This document shows, in pieces, positions 1 to 8,733 of a DNA stretch of 64,000 nt. The stretch is from assembly GCF_018390535.1 (NCBI RefSeq), contig NZ_JAHBBW010000001.1, positions 1-64,000 on the forward strand. Reading direction: 5' to 3'. The position numbers and the translations under genes were made by a program. The notes under the pieces were generated by a model. That model searched no databases, was not told where the DNA came from, and saw only the letters and a list, made by a program, of their open reading frames with translations. This DNA comes from Bacteroides propionicigenes. GTDB taxonomy: Bacteria > Bacteroidota > Bacteroidia > Bacteroidales > Bacteroidaceae. Numbering within the stretch: the first letter of the stretch is position 1; every line of letters begins with the position of its first letter.

Positions 1-56
1 AAATCTCTTCAAAGATCGCTTCTTTTTCGGTTGCTCTTCTTTTTCAAAAGCGGATG

Positions 57-89
57 CAAAGGTAAGGACTTTTAAGTATATCTTCCAAA
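57..89 (-). promoter_or_regulatory. Tandem minus-strand promoter copy 1
   Basis: On the minus strand a TACCTTTG -7 element (57-64) lies 21 nt from a TTTG -33 element (86-89), a full match to the Bacteroides vegetative promoter. It is the leftmost of three copies of a roughly 45-nt unit. Downstream on the minus strand, before the window edge, is a sequence resembling a boxA-like GATCTTTGA. My inference is that the tandem promoters serve a stable-RNA or other highly expressed operon just left of the window. Confidence 0.6.
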
Positions 90-229
90 TATTTCCGGAA
101 GTTTTTTTTCTTTTTCTTTTTCTCGTCGTCTCTCTTGCGAAAGGGAGAACAAAGAAAAAGGAATGTCGTTACCGCCCGCCTTGTAAAAAGTATTTCAATC
201 AACGCTTGCTTTCTTTTTGAAAGCGGGTG

Positions 230-262
230 CAAAGGTAAGAACTTTATTTCATATCTTCCAAA
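230..262 (-). promoter_or_regulatory. Tandem minus-strand promoter copy 2
   Basis: Second copy of the same unit: TACCTTTG on the minus strand at 230-237 and TTTG at 259-262, with a 21-nt spacer. It lies 173 bp upstream of copy 1. No open reading frame between 1 and 602 looks real; this 600-bp stretch holds only these promoters. Confidence 0.6.
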
Positions 263-408
263 TAAATCGGAAGTTTTTTTTCATTTTTCTTTTCGAAGGA
301 GGAAGTTTCGAAAGAAACAGCCTCAAAGGAAAAGAAAAAAGTAAGGGTTCTTACTCCGTTTCTGTCAGAATGTCAATCTATCGCCGCTCTCGTTCTCGAA
401 AGCGGATG

Positions 409-440
409 CAAAAGTAGGGGATTTAAAGATATGAGCCAAA
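409..440 (-). promoter_or_regulatory. Tandem minus-strand promoter copy 3
   Basis: Third copy: TACTTTTG on the minus strand at 409-416 and TTTG at 437-440, 20-nt spacer, 179 bp upstream of copy 2. Its surroundings have diverged more than those of the other two. Confidence 0.55.
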
Positions 441-602
441 TATATCTGTCTCTTTTTTGACATTTTATTGAATTTTTTTCGTAACTCGCTGATTGATAAA
501 TGTGTTGTAAAGCATATTTTCTAAACGCTGACGGCAACCGAAGAAAGGGCGGCACATTATAATATATGCGGGCGCGTACACATACGCGTACAAACACTAA
601 AA

Positions 603-1211
603 TTACGCCTTCACATAGACCACAGACCTGCCGGCGCCACGCATACGTATAACACCGAAACGGACGAACGCTTGCAAATCGGATATTGCACGTCGGTTGG
701 CTACACGGACAAGACGGGCATACTCGGCACGAGTGATGCAGATATTGATATCCAAAAAATCCAGCAGACATTGTTTCCGAGTATCCATATCTCCCACCGC
801 TTTCGGTTTTTCCGAGAAAAAACGTTTATCGGCACGTTCAAGTTTCATCTTGTTGGCTACATAACGTTTGAACTCAACGCTGGGACGAAACTTCACCGTA
901 GACATCTTGATTGACTCAGCACGAATATCTTTCTTCGTCATGGCAGACCGAGTACATTTCAGCGAAGTGCTAAAGAAGCCAAGCCCTTCTATTTCTACCG
1001 TATAACCATTGGCCAACTTATCGCCAAGCGCAGTGGAGACGGCCTGCATAATACCCACAATCATGGCATGGGGCATATGTTCCTCACGAAAGACTTGGTC
1101 TATGAAGTCCTTACCGGAAATAGTTCCTTTGGAACAGACGCGCGCATGAAGCGGTTTCGGTTCTTCACCCTCCGGGACCGGCGTCTCATAAAAATCATAA
1201 TAAACACTCAT
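603..1211 (-). CDS. HU-like DNA-binding protein with C-terminal extension
   Basis: A 202-residue protein. Residues about 25-120 have the Bacteroidales HU/IHF-like fold pattern, ending in a VKFRPSVEFKRYV segment that resembles the HU DNA-binding arm and last strand. Residues 130-202 form an extra domain with a pattern suggesting a small winged helix (TRAEYARLVRVANRRAISD, then a GVIRMRGAGRSVVYVKA strand pair). Such proteins are presumed nucleoid-associated. The gene is monocistronic, divergent from sppA. A minus-strand TACCTTTG lies at 1304-1311. The exact DNA-binding role cannot be told from sequence. Confidence 0.7.
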   Translation of the reverse strand: MSVYYDFYETPVPEGEEPKPLHARVCSKGTISGKDFIDQVFREEHMPHAMIVGIMQAVSTALGDKLANGYTVEIEGLGFFSTSLKCTRSAMTKKDIRAESIKMSTVKFRPSVEFKRYVANKMKLERADKRFFSEKPKAVGDMDTRKQCLLDFLDINICITRAEYARLVRVANRRAISDLQAFVRFGVIRMRGAGRSVVYVKA

Positions 1212-1303
1212 AAGATTCTATATTTTAGTGATTTATCGAGAACCGGGAAAGACTAACCGCGAATATCGGGAAGACAAACTCTGAAATCGACAGAAATAAA
1301 AGA

Positions 1304-1311
1304 CAAAGGTA
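1304..1311 (-). promoter_or_regulatory. -7 element for the HU-like gene
   Basis: TACCTTTG on the minus strand, about 93 nt upstream of the HU-like start codon. The -33 element is not clear. The 1212-1533 interval otherwise holds only this and the sppA promoter, so it is a divergent promoter region. Confidence 0.5.
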
Positions 1312-1486
1312 CTAATAATTATTCGTACCACAGGTGAAGTAAAATCAGCTTTCTGCATAATGACAATGACTGAACAATACATATAAATAAAGGATAAACA
1401 TGGCGGTATAAATAAAATTTTAAAACCTTCGTGTGACAAAACCGAAAAACCTTGCGACAGATAGGGAAAATATCAACCTAATTATT

Positions 1487-1494
1487 TATCTTTG
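1487..1494 (+). promoter_or_regulatory. -7 element for the sppA operon
   Basis: TATCTTTG 40 nt before the sppA start codon fits TAnnTTTG. I see no good -33 TTTG at 19-21 nt. Confidence 0.5.
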
Positions 1495-1533
1495 TTAGCT
1501 TGAAAAGTTAGCATACAAAAAAGCAATAAGACA

Positions 1534-3300
1534 ATGAAAGATTTCTTGAAATTTACGCTCGCCACCGTAACAGGTATTATCGTATCGAGTGTCGTTTTGT
1601 TTTTCATCAGCATTCTCGTAGTTTTCAGTATGGTATCATCTTCGGAATCGGAAACGTTAGTACGTAAAAATTCCGTCATGATGCTGGATTTGAACGGCGC
1701 ACTGACCGAACGCAGTCAAGAAAACCCGCTGGACTTCCTTATGAAGGATGATTACAAAACCTACGGACTGGACGATATCCTCTCCTCTATCAAAAAAGCA
1801 AAGGAGAACGAAGACATAAAAGGCATTTACCTCCAAGCAACCTCACTGAGTGCAGGATTTGCTTCGTTGGAAGAAATCCGCAATGCACTGAAAGATTTCA
1901 AGGAATCGGGCAAATTCATCGTGGCTTACGGCGACGCCTATACACAGAGCCTTTATTACCTGTCCAGCGTGGCAGACAAAGTGATGCTGAACCCGAAAGG
2001 TATGCTTGAATGGAGAGGACTGGCAGCCACCCCGATGTTTGTCAAGGATTTATTGGAGAAAATAGGCGTGGAGATGCAAGTATTCAAAGTGGGTACATAC
2101 AAATCCGCAGTAGAACCGTATATCTCTACTGAAATGAGCCCCGCCAACCGCGAGCAAATAAATGCATACCTGTCTTCCATCTGGGGAGAGATTACGGGAG
2201 CCGTTGCCGAATCGCGCAACTTGTCCGTAGAGACACTGAACAAGGAAGCCGACCGTATGCTGATGTTCTATCCTGCAGAAGAGAGTGTGAAAAGCGGGTT
2301 GGTGGACACCTTAATATATAAGAATGATGTACGTGATTATCTGAAAAGCCGGTTGGGCATTGACAAAGACGACAAGATGCCGGTACTGGGTATTCAAGAT
2401 ATGATAAACGTGAAGAAGAATGTACCCAAAGACAAGAGCGGAAACATAATTGCCGTATATTATGCCTATGGTGAGATTGACGGCGGTTCATCCGCCTCCA
2501 CCGAAGAGAGCATCAACTCCGAAAAGGTCATCAGAGACTTGCGCAAACTGAAAGATGACGAAAATGTAAAAGCCGTAGTACTGCGTGTGAACTCTCCGGG
2601 CGGAAGCGCTTACGGTTCAGAGCAGATATGGTATGCCGTAGAGCAACTGAAAAAAGAGAAGCCGGTTATCGCATCCATGGGCGATTATGCTGCATCAGGC
2701 GGTTATTACATTTCCTGCAACGCCGACACCATCGTTGCCGAACCTACCACGCTGACCGGTTCTATCGGCATCTTCGGCATGATGCCCAATGCCAAAGGTC
2801 TGACCGGAAAACTCGGTGTGAACTTCGACGTAGTAAAGACAAACCCCTATGCCGACTTCGGCAACCTGACCCGCCCGATGAACGACGGCGAAAAGGGATT
2901 GATGCAAATGTACGTAAACAACGGTTATGAACTCTTCCTGACCCGCTGTTCCGACGGACGCGGCATCAGCATGGAAGAGCTGGACAAGATAGCGCAAGGC
3001 CGTGTATGGACCGGCAGCACCGCTAAGGAACTGGGACTGGTGGACGAACTGGGCGGTTTGGACAAGGCGCTGGAAATAGCCATCGCCAAATCGGGTGTGG
3101 ACGCTTACACCATAATGAACTATCCGAAAAAAGAGGGTTTCTTGGAGAACCTGATGAATACAAATCCGGGAAATTACATCAAAGCACGTATGCTGAACGG
3201 CAAAATGGGCGATGTGTACCGCCAGTTCAGCATCATTGAGAATTTCGACAAGATAGACCGCATACAGGCACGTGTACCGTTTGAACTGAACATACAATAA
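1534..3300 (+). CDS. sppA: Signal peptide peptidase SppA, 67K type
   Basis: Membrane-bound serine protease that degrades signal peptides left after protein export. The 588-residue length fits the two-domain 67K form. One N-terminal membrane segment (about residues 8-33) is followed by tandem ClpP-like domains. The catalytic pair can be seen: Lys190 in GTYKSAVEP in the first domain and Ser388 in GDYAASGGYYIS in the second, which is where the E. coli enzyme has its Lys and Ser. LTGSIGIFG follows. lpxK starts 7 bp downstream, so the two are probably co-transcribed. Confidence 0.95.
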   Translation: MKDFLKFTLATVTGIIVSSVVLFFISILVVFSMVSSSESETLVRKNSVMMLDLNGALTERSQENPLDFLMKDDYKTYGLDDILSSIKKAKENEDIKGIYLQATSLSAGFASLEEIRNALKDFKESGKFIVAYGDAYTQSLYYLSSVADKVMLNPKGMLEWRGLAATPMFVKDLLEKIGVEMQVFKVGTYKSAVEPYISTEMSPANREQINAYLSSIWGEITGAVAESRNLSVETLNKEADRMLMFYPAEESVKSGLVDTLIYKNDVRDYLKSRLGIDKDDKMPVLGIQDMINVKKNVPKDKSGNIIAVYYAYGEIDGGSSASTEESINSEKVIRDLRKLKDDENVKAVVLRVNSPGGSAYGSEQIWYAVEQLKKEKPVIASMGDYAASGGYYISCNADTIVAEPTTLTGSIGIFGMMPNAKGLTGKLGVNFDVVKTNPYADFGNLTRPMNDGEKGLMQMYVNNGYELFLTRCSDGRGISMEELDKIAQGRVWTGSTAKELGLVDELGGLDKALEIAIAKSGVDAYTIMNYPKKEGFLENLMNTNPGNYIKARMLNGKMGDVYRQFSIIENFDKIDRIQARVPFELNIQ

Positions 3301-3306
3301 CTTTAG

Positions 3307-4410
3307 ATGAGAGATGCATCCGTAAAAATACATCATTGGCTATATCCCCTGTCCTGGCTTTACGGGACAGGGGTGTGCTTGCGAAACAAACTCTTTGACT
3401 GGGGCTGGCTCCGGTCAAGGAGTTTTGACGTTCCTGTGATATGCGTCGGCAACCTTGCCGTAGGCGGAACGGGCAAGACGCCGCATACGGAGTATCTGAT
3501 AAAGCTATTACAGAATGAGGGCATAAATGTAGCTACACTGAGCCGCGGCTACAAACGAAAAAGCAAAGGCTACGTACTGGCAACCGTCGAGAGCAGTGTG
3601 CGGAAAATCGGTGACGAACCGTATCAGATAAAGAGCAAGTTCCCCAACATACGGGTAGCGGTAGACGAAGACCGCTGTCACGGCATTGAACAGCTACTGA
3701 AATTGGAAAATCCCCCTGTGAACGCCATACTGCTGGATGATGCTTTCCAGCATCGCCACGTAAAGGCGGGGATGAATATTCTGCTGACCGACTACCACCG
3801 TCTGTTGTGCGATGACGTATTGCTTCCTGCAGGCAGGCTTCGCGAGCCTGCAAGCGGTAAGAACCGCGCACAGATAGTTATCGTCACAAAATGCCCTGAC
3901 GACATCAAGCCGATAGACTTCAACATCATCACCAAACGGCTGCATCTGTATCCGTATCAGCAATTGTATTTCTCCAGATTCCGCTACGGCTCACTGATGC
4001 CGTTGTTCCCCGAGAAGGCAAAAGAAAGATTTTCGTGCACAGGAGACGAACAGGTACTGCTTGTAACAGGTATCGCCTCCCCTGCCCCGCTGGCGGAGGA
4101 GGTGAAATCATATACCCCCAACGTCAACCTATTGGAGTTCGGCGACCATCATGATTTCAGCACGAAAGACTTACAACTGATAAAAGAACGGTTTGCACAG
4201 TTGGAGGGAAGTAAGAGACTGATTATCACGACAGAGAAGGATGCTACACGATTAAAGGAGCATCCCGCCCTGAGCGAGGAGCTGAAACCGTATATTTATG
4301 TGCTCCCCATTGAGATTGAGTTTTTGCAAAATCAACAATATATATTTAACCAAAACATTATTGGCTATGTTAGAACGTATTCAAGAAACTGCAACTTATC
4401 TGAAAGGTAA
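3307..4410 (+). CDS. lpxK: Tetraacyldisaccharide 4'-kinase LpxK
   Basis: Phosphorylates the 4' position of the lipid A disaccharide precursor at the inner membrane, giving lipid IVA. The 367-residue protein has an N-terminal membrane-associated helix, a Walker A (GNLAVGGTGKT, residues 48-58) and the DDAFQHR motif typical of the family. It follows sppA closely and its last 44 nt overlap punA, an arrangement that suggests one operon for sppA, lpxK and punA. Confidence 0.95.
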   Translation: MRDASVKIHHWLYPLSWLYGTGVCLRNKLFDWGWLRSRSFDVPVICVGNLAVGGTGKTPHTEYLIKLLQNEGINVATLSRGYKRKSKGYVLATVESSVRKIGDEPYQIKSKFPNIRVAVDEDRCHGIEQLLKLENPPVNAILLDDAFQHRHVKAGMNILLTDYHRLLCDDVLLPAGRLREPASGKNRAQIVIVTKCPDDIKPIDFNIITKRLHLYPYQQLYFSRFRYGSLMPLFPEKAKERFSCTGDEQVLLVTGIASPAPLAEEVKSYTPNVNLLEFGDHHDFSTKDLQLIKERFAQLEGSKRLIITTEKDATRLKEHPALSEELKPYIYVLPIEIEFLQNQQYIFNQNIIGYVRTYSRNCNLSER

Positions 4411-5176
4411 GATGCACACGCAGCCTGAGACAGCAATTATCCTCGGAACCGGACTTGGCAGCCTTGCAGGCGAGATTACCGAGAAGTATGAAATAAAATA
4501 TGAGGATATTCCCAACTTCCCCGTTTCGACGGTAGAGGGACATAGCGGCAAACTGATTTTCGGCAAGCTGGGTGATAAAGATATTTTGGCCATGCAGGGG
4601 CGTTTCCATTTCTACGAAGGATATTCCATGAAGGAAGTAACTTTCCCCGTACGTGTGATGCGCGAATTGGGTATCAAAACCTTATTCGTTTCTAACGCCA
4701 GCGGTGGCACGAATCCTGATTTTGAAATCGGCGACTTGATGATTATCACCGATCACATTAACTTCTTCCCCGAACACCCGTTGCACGGCAGGAACATTCC
4801 ATACGGCCCGCGCTTTCCGGATATGAGCGAAGCATACGACAAAGAACTTATCCGCAAGGCGGATGCCATCGCTGCTGAAAAAGATATCAAGGTGCAGCAC
4901 GGCGTGTACATCGGCACGCAAGGCCCTACGTTTGAAACTCCGGCGGAATACAAGATGTTCCGTATTCTGGGTGCGGATGCAGTGGGTATGTCTACTGTTC
5001 CCGAAGTAATCGTAGCGAACCATTGCGGCATCAAAGTATTCGGCGTATCGGTAATCACGGACTTGGGCGTGGAAGGCAAGATTGTAGAAGTCTCTCACGA
5101 AGAGGTGCAGAAAGCCGCAGATGCCGCACAGCCGAAAATGACGGAGATTATGAGGGAATTGATTAACAGAGCGTAA
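4367..5176 (+). CDS. punA: Purine nucleoside phosphorylase
   Basis: Cytosolic enzyme of purine salvage that splits purine nucleosides with phosphate. The 269-residue product has the class I (trimeric) signatures: HSGKLIFG, GRFHFYEGY, SNASGGTN and the base-binding VGMSTVPEVIVANH. I place the start at 4367, inside the end of lpxK, because family proteins start near MLERIQ; a longer frame from 4298 would add 23 unrelated residues. Translational coupling to lpxK is plausible. Confidence 0.93.
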   Translation: MLERIQETATYLKGKMHTQPETAIILGTGLGSLAGEITEKYEIKYEDIPNFPVSTVEGHSGKLIFGKLGDKDILAMQGRFHFYEGYSMKEVTFPVRVMRELGIKTLFVSNASGGTNPDFEIGDLMIITDHINFFPEHPLHGRNIPYGPRFPDMSEAYDKELIRKADAIAAEKDIKVQHGVYIGTQGPTFETPAEYKMFRILGADAVGMSTVPEVIVANHCGIKVFGVSVITDLGVEGKIVEVSHEEVQKAADAAQPKMTEIMRELINRA

Positions 5177-5182
5177 ATAAAC

Positions 5183-5235
5183 AGTTGAAAGTTGCTATGC
5201 AGTGTAAAGCACGTAATAGCTATTAACTTTCAACT
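5183..5235 (+). repeat. Inverted repeat between punA and thiL
   Basis: AGTTGAAAGTT (5183-5193) and AACTTTCAACT (5225-5235) form a perfect 11-bp stem with a 31-nt loop. No T-run follows, so it is more likely a spacer hairpin or processing site than a strong terminator. Confidence 0.45.
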
Positions 5236-5250
5236 ATCAACTAATAAAGA

Positions 5251-6309
5251 ATGGGAACAGAAATAGCAACTCTCGGTGAGTTCGGTCTCATCCGCCATCT
5301 GACCGAGGGTATTGAATTAAAGAACAAATCAAGTCAATACGGTATCGGCGACGATGCTGCTGTCCTCTCCTACCCGGCGGACAAAGAGGTGCTGGTCACC
5401 ACCGATTTATTGTTGGAGGGTGTACATTTCGATTTAACGTATGTACCTTTAAAACATTTGGGATATAAATCTGCCATCGTAAACTTTTCCGATATATATG
5501 CCATGAATGGTACACCTCGGCAAATCACCGTTTCGTTGGGCCTGTCCAAGCGTTTCAGCGTAGAAGATATGGAAGAATTGTATGCCGGAGTCCGTCTCGC
5601 CTGTGAGGAATATGGAGTGGATATTGTAGGCGGCGACACGTCTTCTTCCTATACAGGGCTCACTATCAGCATCACTTGCATTGGTGAAGGTGAGAAAGGA
5701 AAAATTGTTTACCGCAACGGTGCCAAAGAGACTGACCTTATCTGCGTTTCCGGTGACTTAGGCGCAGCCTATATGGGATTACAATTATTGGAACGGGAAA
5801 AAAGCGTCCTCAAAGGCGGTGACAAAGATTTGCAACCCGACTTCACAGGCAAAGAATATCTACTGGAACGACAACTGAAGCCGGAAGCCCGTCGTGACAT
5901 TATTCAAAAGTTGGCAGAAGAGGGTATTCTGCCTACTTCCATGATGGACGTTTCCGACGGCCTGTCATCGGAATTGCTGCATATCTGCACGCAAAGCAAA
6001 GTTGGTTGCCGCATTTATGAGGAGCATATCCCTATCGACTACCAAACGGCTGTTATGGCAGAGGAATTCAATATGAATCTGACAACTTGCGCCCTCAACG
6101 GTGGCGAAGATTACGAGCTCCTGTTCACCGTCCCCATTGCCGACCACGAAAAAGTATCTGAAATAGAAGGTATCAAGCTGATAGGACATATCACTAAACC
6201 GGAATTGGGATGCGCCCTTATCACCCGTGACGGACAGGAATTTGAACTGAAAGCACAAGGATGGAATCCACTCAAAGAGGAAACTGAAAATCCGAGTGAG
6301 GAACTGTAA
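5251..6309 (+). CDS. thiL: Thiamine-monophosphate kinase
   Basis: ATP-dependent kinase for the last step of thiamine diphosphate synthesis. The 352-residue length and motifs fit the PurM/AIR synthase-like family: GDDAAVL near the N-terminus, TTDLLLEGVHFD with the metal-binding Asp, and NFSDIYAMNG. VGGDTSSS and the Met-Asp-Val-Ser-Asp-Gly segment follow. It is the last chromosomal protein gene before the tRNA and is followed by a good terminator. Confidence 0.93.
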   Translation: MGTEIATLGEFGLIRHLTEGIELKNKSSQYGIGDDAAVLSYPADKEVLVTTDLLLEGVHFDLTYVPLKHLGYKSAIVNFSDIYAMNGTPRQITVSLGLSKRFSVEDMEELYAGVRLACEEYGVDIVGGDTSSSYTGLTISITCIGEGEKGKIVYRNGAKETDLICVSGDLGAAYMGLQLLEREKSVLKGGDKDLQPDFTGKEYLLERQLKPEARRDIIQKLAEEGILPTSMMDVSDGLSSELLHICTQSKVGCRIYEEHIPIDYQTAVMAEEFNMNLTTCALNGGEDYELLFTVPIADHEKVSEIEGIKLIGHITKPELGCALITRDGQEFELKAQGWNPLKEETENPSEEL

Positions 6310-6353
6310 AAGTTAGTGCTTACAAATTTTTTCTGCATTTTTTCTAAAGTAAT

Positions 6354-6396
6354 AAACGCTGATACTTAGCTATATAAGCTTTTATCAGCGTTTTTT
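6354..6396 (+). terminator. Rho-independent terminator after thiL
   Basis: AAACGCTGATA (6354-6364) pairs perfectly with TATCAGCGTTT (6383-6393), followed by more T residues. It isolates thiL from the tRNA transcription unit. Confidence 0.8.
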
Positions 6397-6409
6397 ATTC
6401 CTAAACCGC

Positions 6410-6439
6410 TTGCATAGTCCAAAACTTTCACTACCTTTG
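6410..6439 (+). promoter_or_regulatory. tRNA-Phe promoter
   Basis: TTG at 6410-6412, 19 nt spacer, TACCTTTG at 6432-6439, about 22 nt before the tRNA. The sequence after the -7 (GCAACCGC) resembles that after the -7 elements at the left edge of the window (GCATCCGC, GCACCCGC). Confidence 0.75.
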
Positions 6440-6461
6440 CAACCGCAAAAGAGATAGAAAT

Positions 6462-6534
6462 GGTGCCATAGCTCAGTTGGTAGAGCAAAGGACTGAAAAT
6501 CCTTGTGTCCCCGGTTCGATTCCTGGTGGCACCA
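6462..6534 (+). tRNA. tRNA-Phe (GAA)
   Basis: A 73-nt tRNA. The acceptor arms GGTGCCA (6462-6468) and TGGCACC (6527-6533) pair fully, the anticodon loop reads CTGAAAA (anticodon GAA), and the T arm is GGTTCGATTCC. CCA is not encoded. Its 3' end is the attachment site of GI-1 and GI-2. Confidence 0.97.
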
Positions 6535-6537
6535 CTT
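6517..6537 (+). repeat. Attachment site in tRNA-Phe (left end of GI-1)
   Basis: The 21 bases from the T loop through three bases past the tRNA (CGATTCCTGG then TGGCACCACTT) recur exactly at 23941-23961 and, degenerate, at 47950-47964. The flanking bases differ on both sides, so 21 bp is the exact identity length. A tRNA 3'-end direct repeat next to an integrase is the classical signature of tyrosine-recombinase integration. Confidence 0.9.
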
Positions 6538-6559
6538 AGAAGAAAAGCAAAAGACAGTA

Positions 6560-6593
6560 AAATCCTGATTTCCAAACGAAATCGGGATTTTTT
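6560..6593 (+). terminator. Terminator-like hairpin after tRNA-Phe
   Basis: AAATCCTGATTT (6560-6571) pairs with AAATCGGGATTT (6579-6590), with one T-G wobble, then a T-run. Because it lies inside GI-1 beyond the attachment core, it is element-borne; similar hairpins follow the other two attachment sites. Confidence 0.7.
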
Positions 6594-6777
6594 GTTTTCC
6601 GAGAGGACGCAAAAAACGGCAGAATATTACAGTTGCTGGTGTTCCAAAAGGTGGAGCAAAAGAGGTGGAGCGCAAATCTCCACCGAATAAGATTACTTCT
6701 CTCTGATTTGCAACATTTTGCGTATCAAGAAAGCGTGCATGGTTTCCTACTTTTGTACAACGAAAAACTGTAGGAAC

Positions 6778-8013
6778 ATGAAAAGAGACTCATTCAACGT
6801 GCTTTTCTTTATCAAGAAAGCCAAACTGCTGAAAAACGGAGAAGCCTCCGTGTGTATGCGCATCACGGTGAACGGTGCGCGAGTGGAAAACAATATCCGC
6901 AAGAGCATCGAACCAGCCTTGTGGAATCAGGCGAAGGAGTGCGCCAAAGGCAAGAGCCGTAAATCCTGCGACTTGAATGCTTATATCGAGGAAGCAAGAA
7001 TCAAACTCCACCAGACTTTCAATGAACTGGAAGAACAAGGGCAATTCATCACCGCTCGCCTGTTGCAAGAAAAGTTCTTCGGACAAGACAAAGCCTCTGA
7101 AGCTATCCGTACACTTATCGGAACCATGCAGGAGCATAACGACCAATGCCGTGAACTTGTCGGAAAGGACTATGCGCTGATTACCGTCCGCCGTTATGAA
7201 AGTTGTAAGCGTTATCTTGCAGAACTTATCAAACTGAAATACGGCAAGGAGGATTTGCCATTATCGGAAGTCAATGGAGAGCTGGTACGCTCTTTTGAAT
7301 TCTATCTCAAAACGGAAAAGGAGTGCCAGCAGAATACGGTTATCCGCTACATGAAGTGCTTGAAGAAGATAACCAATCTTGCGCTTGCTAACGAATGGAT
7401 TACCAAAGATCCGTTCATCGGCATCAAGTTTCATGAGAAAGAGGTTATCCGTGAGTTCTTGACAATGGATGAACTACTCACGATCTATCACAAGGAGTTT
7501 TCGTTAGAGCGTATCACTATTGTCCGTGATGTTTTCACCTTTGCGGCATTCACCGGATTAGCATTCATAGACGTACAACAACTGGCACCGGAACATATCG
7601 TGGAGGATTCTAATGGCAACCTATGGATTCGCAAACCTCGGCAAAAGACGAAGAACATGTGTAACATTCCTTTGCTTGATATTCCATTGGAGATTCTCCG
7701 TAAATATGCGGAACATCCAGCTTGCCAAAAGAAAAACAGACTGCTGCCAGTCCCCTGCAATCAGAAGATGAACAGCTATCTGAAAGAAATCGCAGACTTA
7801 TGTATGATAAACAAGACCTTGACCACACATGTAGCCCGGCACTCGTATGCGACCTCTGTATGTCTCGCCAACGGTGTGAGCATAGAGAATGTGGCAAAAA
7901 TGCTCGGCCATTCCAATATAAAAATGACGCAGCACTATGCACGTGTGTTGGATTCCTCCATTTTGCGCGATATGAATAATGTAAAGAACGTAATGTCTAA
8001 AGTTATGCGATAG
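6778..8013 (+). CDS. Tyrosine recombinase (integrase) of GI-1, IntDOT-like
   Basis: Catalyses integration and excision at the tRNA-Phe site. The 411-residue protein has an arm-binding N-terminal domain, a SAM-like core-binding domain around residues 100-210 and the catalytic domain. Visible catalytic features are the box II pattern around THVARHSYAT and MLGHSN with the nucleophile in MTQHYARV. The usual Arg I motif (TGLR) reads TGLAFIDV; CTnDOT IntDOT is also known to lack this Arg. I chose the Met at 6778 because a TACTTTTG -7 element lies at 6748-6755, inside the longer frame from 6718. Confidence 0.9.
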   Translation: MKRDSFNVLFFIKKAKLLKNGEASVCMRITVNGARVENNIRKSIEPALWNQAKECAKGKSRKSCDLNAYIEEARIKLHQTFNELEEQGQFITARLLQEKFFGQDKASEAIRTLIGTMQEHNDQCRELVGKDYALITVRRYESCKRYLAELIKLKYGKEDLPLSEVNGELVRSFEFYLKTEKECQQNTVIRYMKCLKKITNLALANEWITKDPFIGIKFHEKEVIREFLTMDELLTIYHKEFSLERITIVRDVFTFAAFTGLAFIDVQQLAPEHIVEDSNGNLWIRKPRQKTKNMCNIPLLDIPLEILRKYAEHPACQKKNRLLPVPCNQKMNSYLKEIADLCMINKTLTTHVARHSYATSVCLANGVSIENVAKMLGHSNIKMTQHYARVLDSSILRDMNNVKNVMSKVMR

Positions 8014-8015
8014 AT

Positions 8016-8390
8016 ATGGATAGAGGAATAATAACAATCAGTGAAACAGGTGTAGTCACCATACCGACTGCACCCGTGTGGATGACCAAGTTCGAGATAG
8101 CCGACCTGTTCGGGGTGTTCTCATGCGATCTCCGCAAGGCGATTCATACCATTTACAAGAGCAAAGAACTGAACGAATTTGACACGATGAAATATCTCAA
8201 GCAACCGGATGGCATCAGTTACGATGTCTATAACATTGAAGTGATTATAGCCGTTGCATTCAGGATATGCAGTAAAGAGAGTATTTTGTTCAGGCAGTGT
8301 ATAATCAATAAAATGAGTGCAACCAAAGCAACATCTATAATAACATTGTTTGTTTCCTGTGGCAGAGGCGACAACCGATGGTATAGTTGA
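8016..8390 (+). CDS. RhuM-like protein, probably truncated
   Basis: A 124-residue frame starting 2 bp after the integrase stop. The segment with YDVYNIEVIIAVAFRI and a following LFRQ resembles the RhuM family motif (YNLD, IISVGYR, FR), and the N-terminal part looks like a small DNA-binding fold. RhuM proteins are usually near 300 residues, and the last 20 residues here read like run-on sequence, so this is probably a fragment. Function unknown. Confidence 0.45.
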   Translation: MDRGIITISETGVVTIPTAPVWMTKFEIADLFGVFSCDLRKAIHTIYKSKELNEFDTMKYLKQPDGISYDVYNIEVIIAVAFRICSKESILFRQCIINKMSATKATSIITLFVSCGRGDNRWYS

Positions 8391-8437
8391 GGTTCATTCC
8401 GTCAGCCACTCGTTCCCGATGTACGGATGCAAAGGTA

Positions 8438-8548
8438 GCGTATGGCTTGATGGCAGCGGCAAGGTTGGGCGGCAGAGCCGTTTCGGGCGGAATCTTCCTC
8501 CTGCGGAGCGTATTCAGCCCGAAAACCTTGCCACTGCCTGCCATACGC
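8438..8548. repeat. Large two-part inverted repeat downstream of the GI-1 integrase
   Basis: GCGTATGGC (8438-8446) pairs with GCCATACGC (8540-8548), and GGCAAGGTT (8458-8466) with AACCTTGCC (8524-8532), nested in the same 111-nt structure. A minus-strand TACCTTTG lies beside it at 8430-8437. The 8391-8733 interval holds no convincing gene. The structure could be a recombination regulatory site or a small RNA. Confidence 0.6.
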
Positions 8549-8733
8549 TTGAAGAGCATCCGGCAACGGAAACAAGCGACTGATGGGAAATCAGAAGACA
8601 GGAAAGAGGAACAGCTTACAGACGAAGCGGGATTTTAATGCTCCATCCGTAAGCCGTTCCTTTTTCTTTTTGCCGAAAGTCCGTTGTTAACACAATCACA
8701 GGGCAGACGGCAAACTGCGCTCCTTCAAGAAAA

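Noticed and set aside
1..440. Three evenly spaced similar units, CRISPR-like at first glance
   Set aside because: Units are about 175 bp apart, only three, imperfect, and each is a full promoter; there are no cas genes.
2695..3336. Long minus-strand open frame opposite sppA
   Set aside because: It is a shadow of the well-supported sppA frame with no start context, no recognisable domain and His/Tyr-rich random composition.
5177..5250. Possible attenuator or riboswitch before thiL
   Set aside because: Only a simple 11-bp stem with no T-run and no conserved TPP riboswitch elements that I can see.
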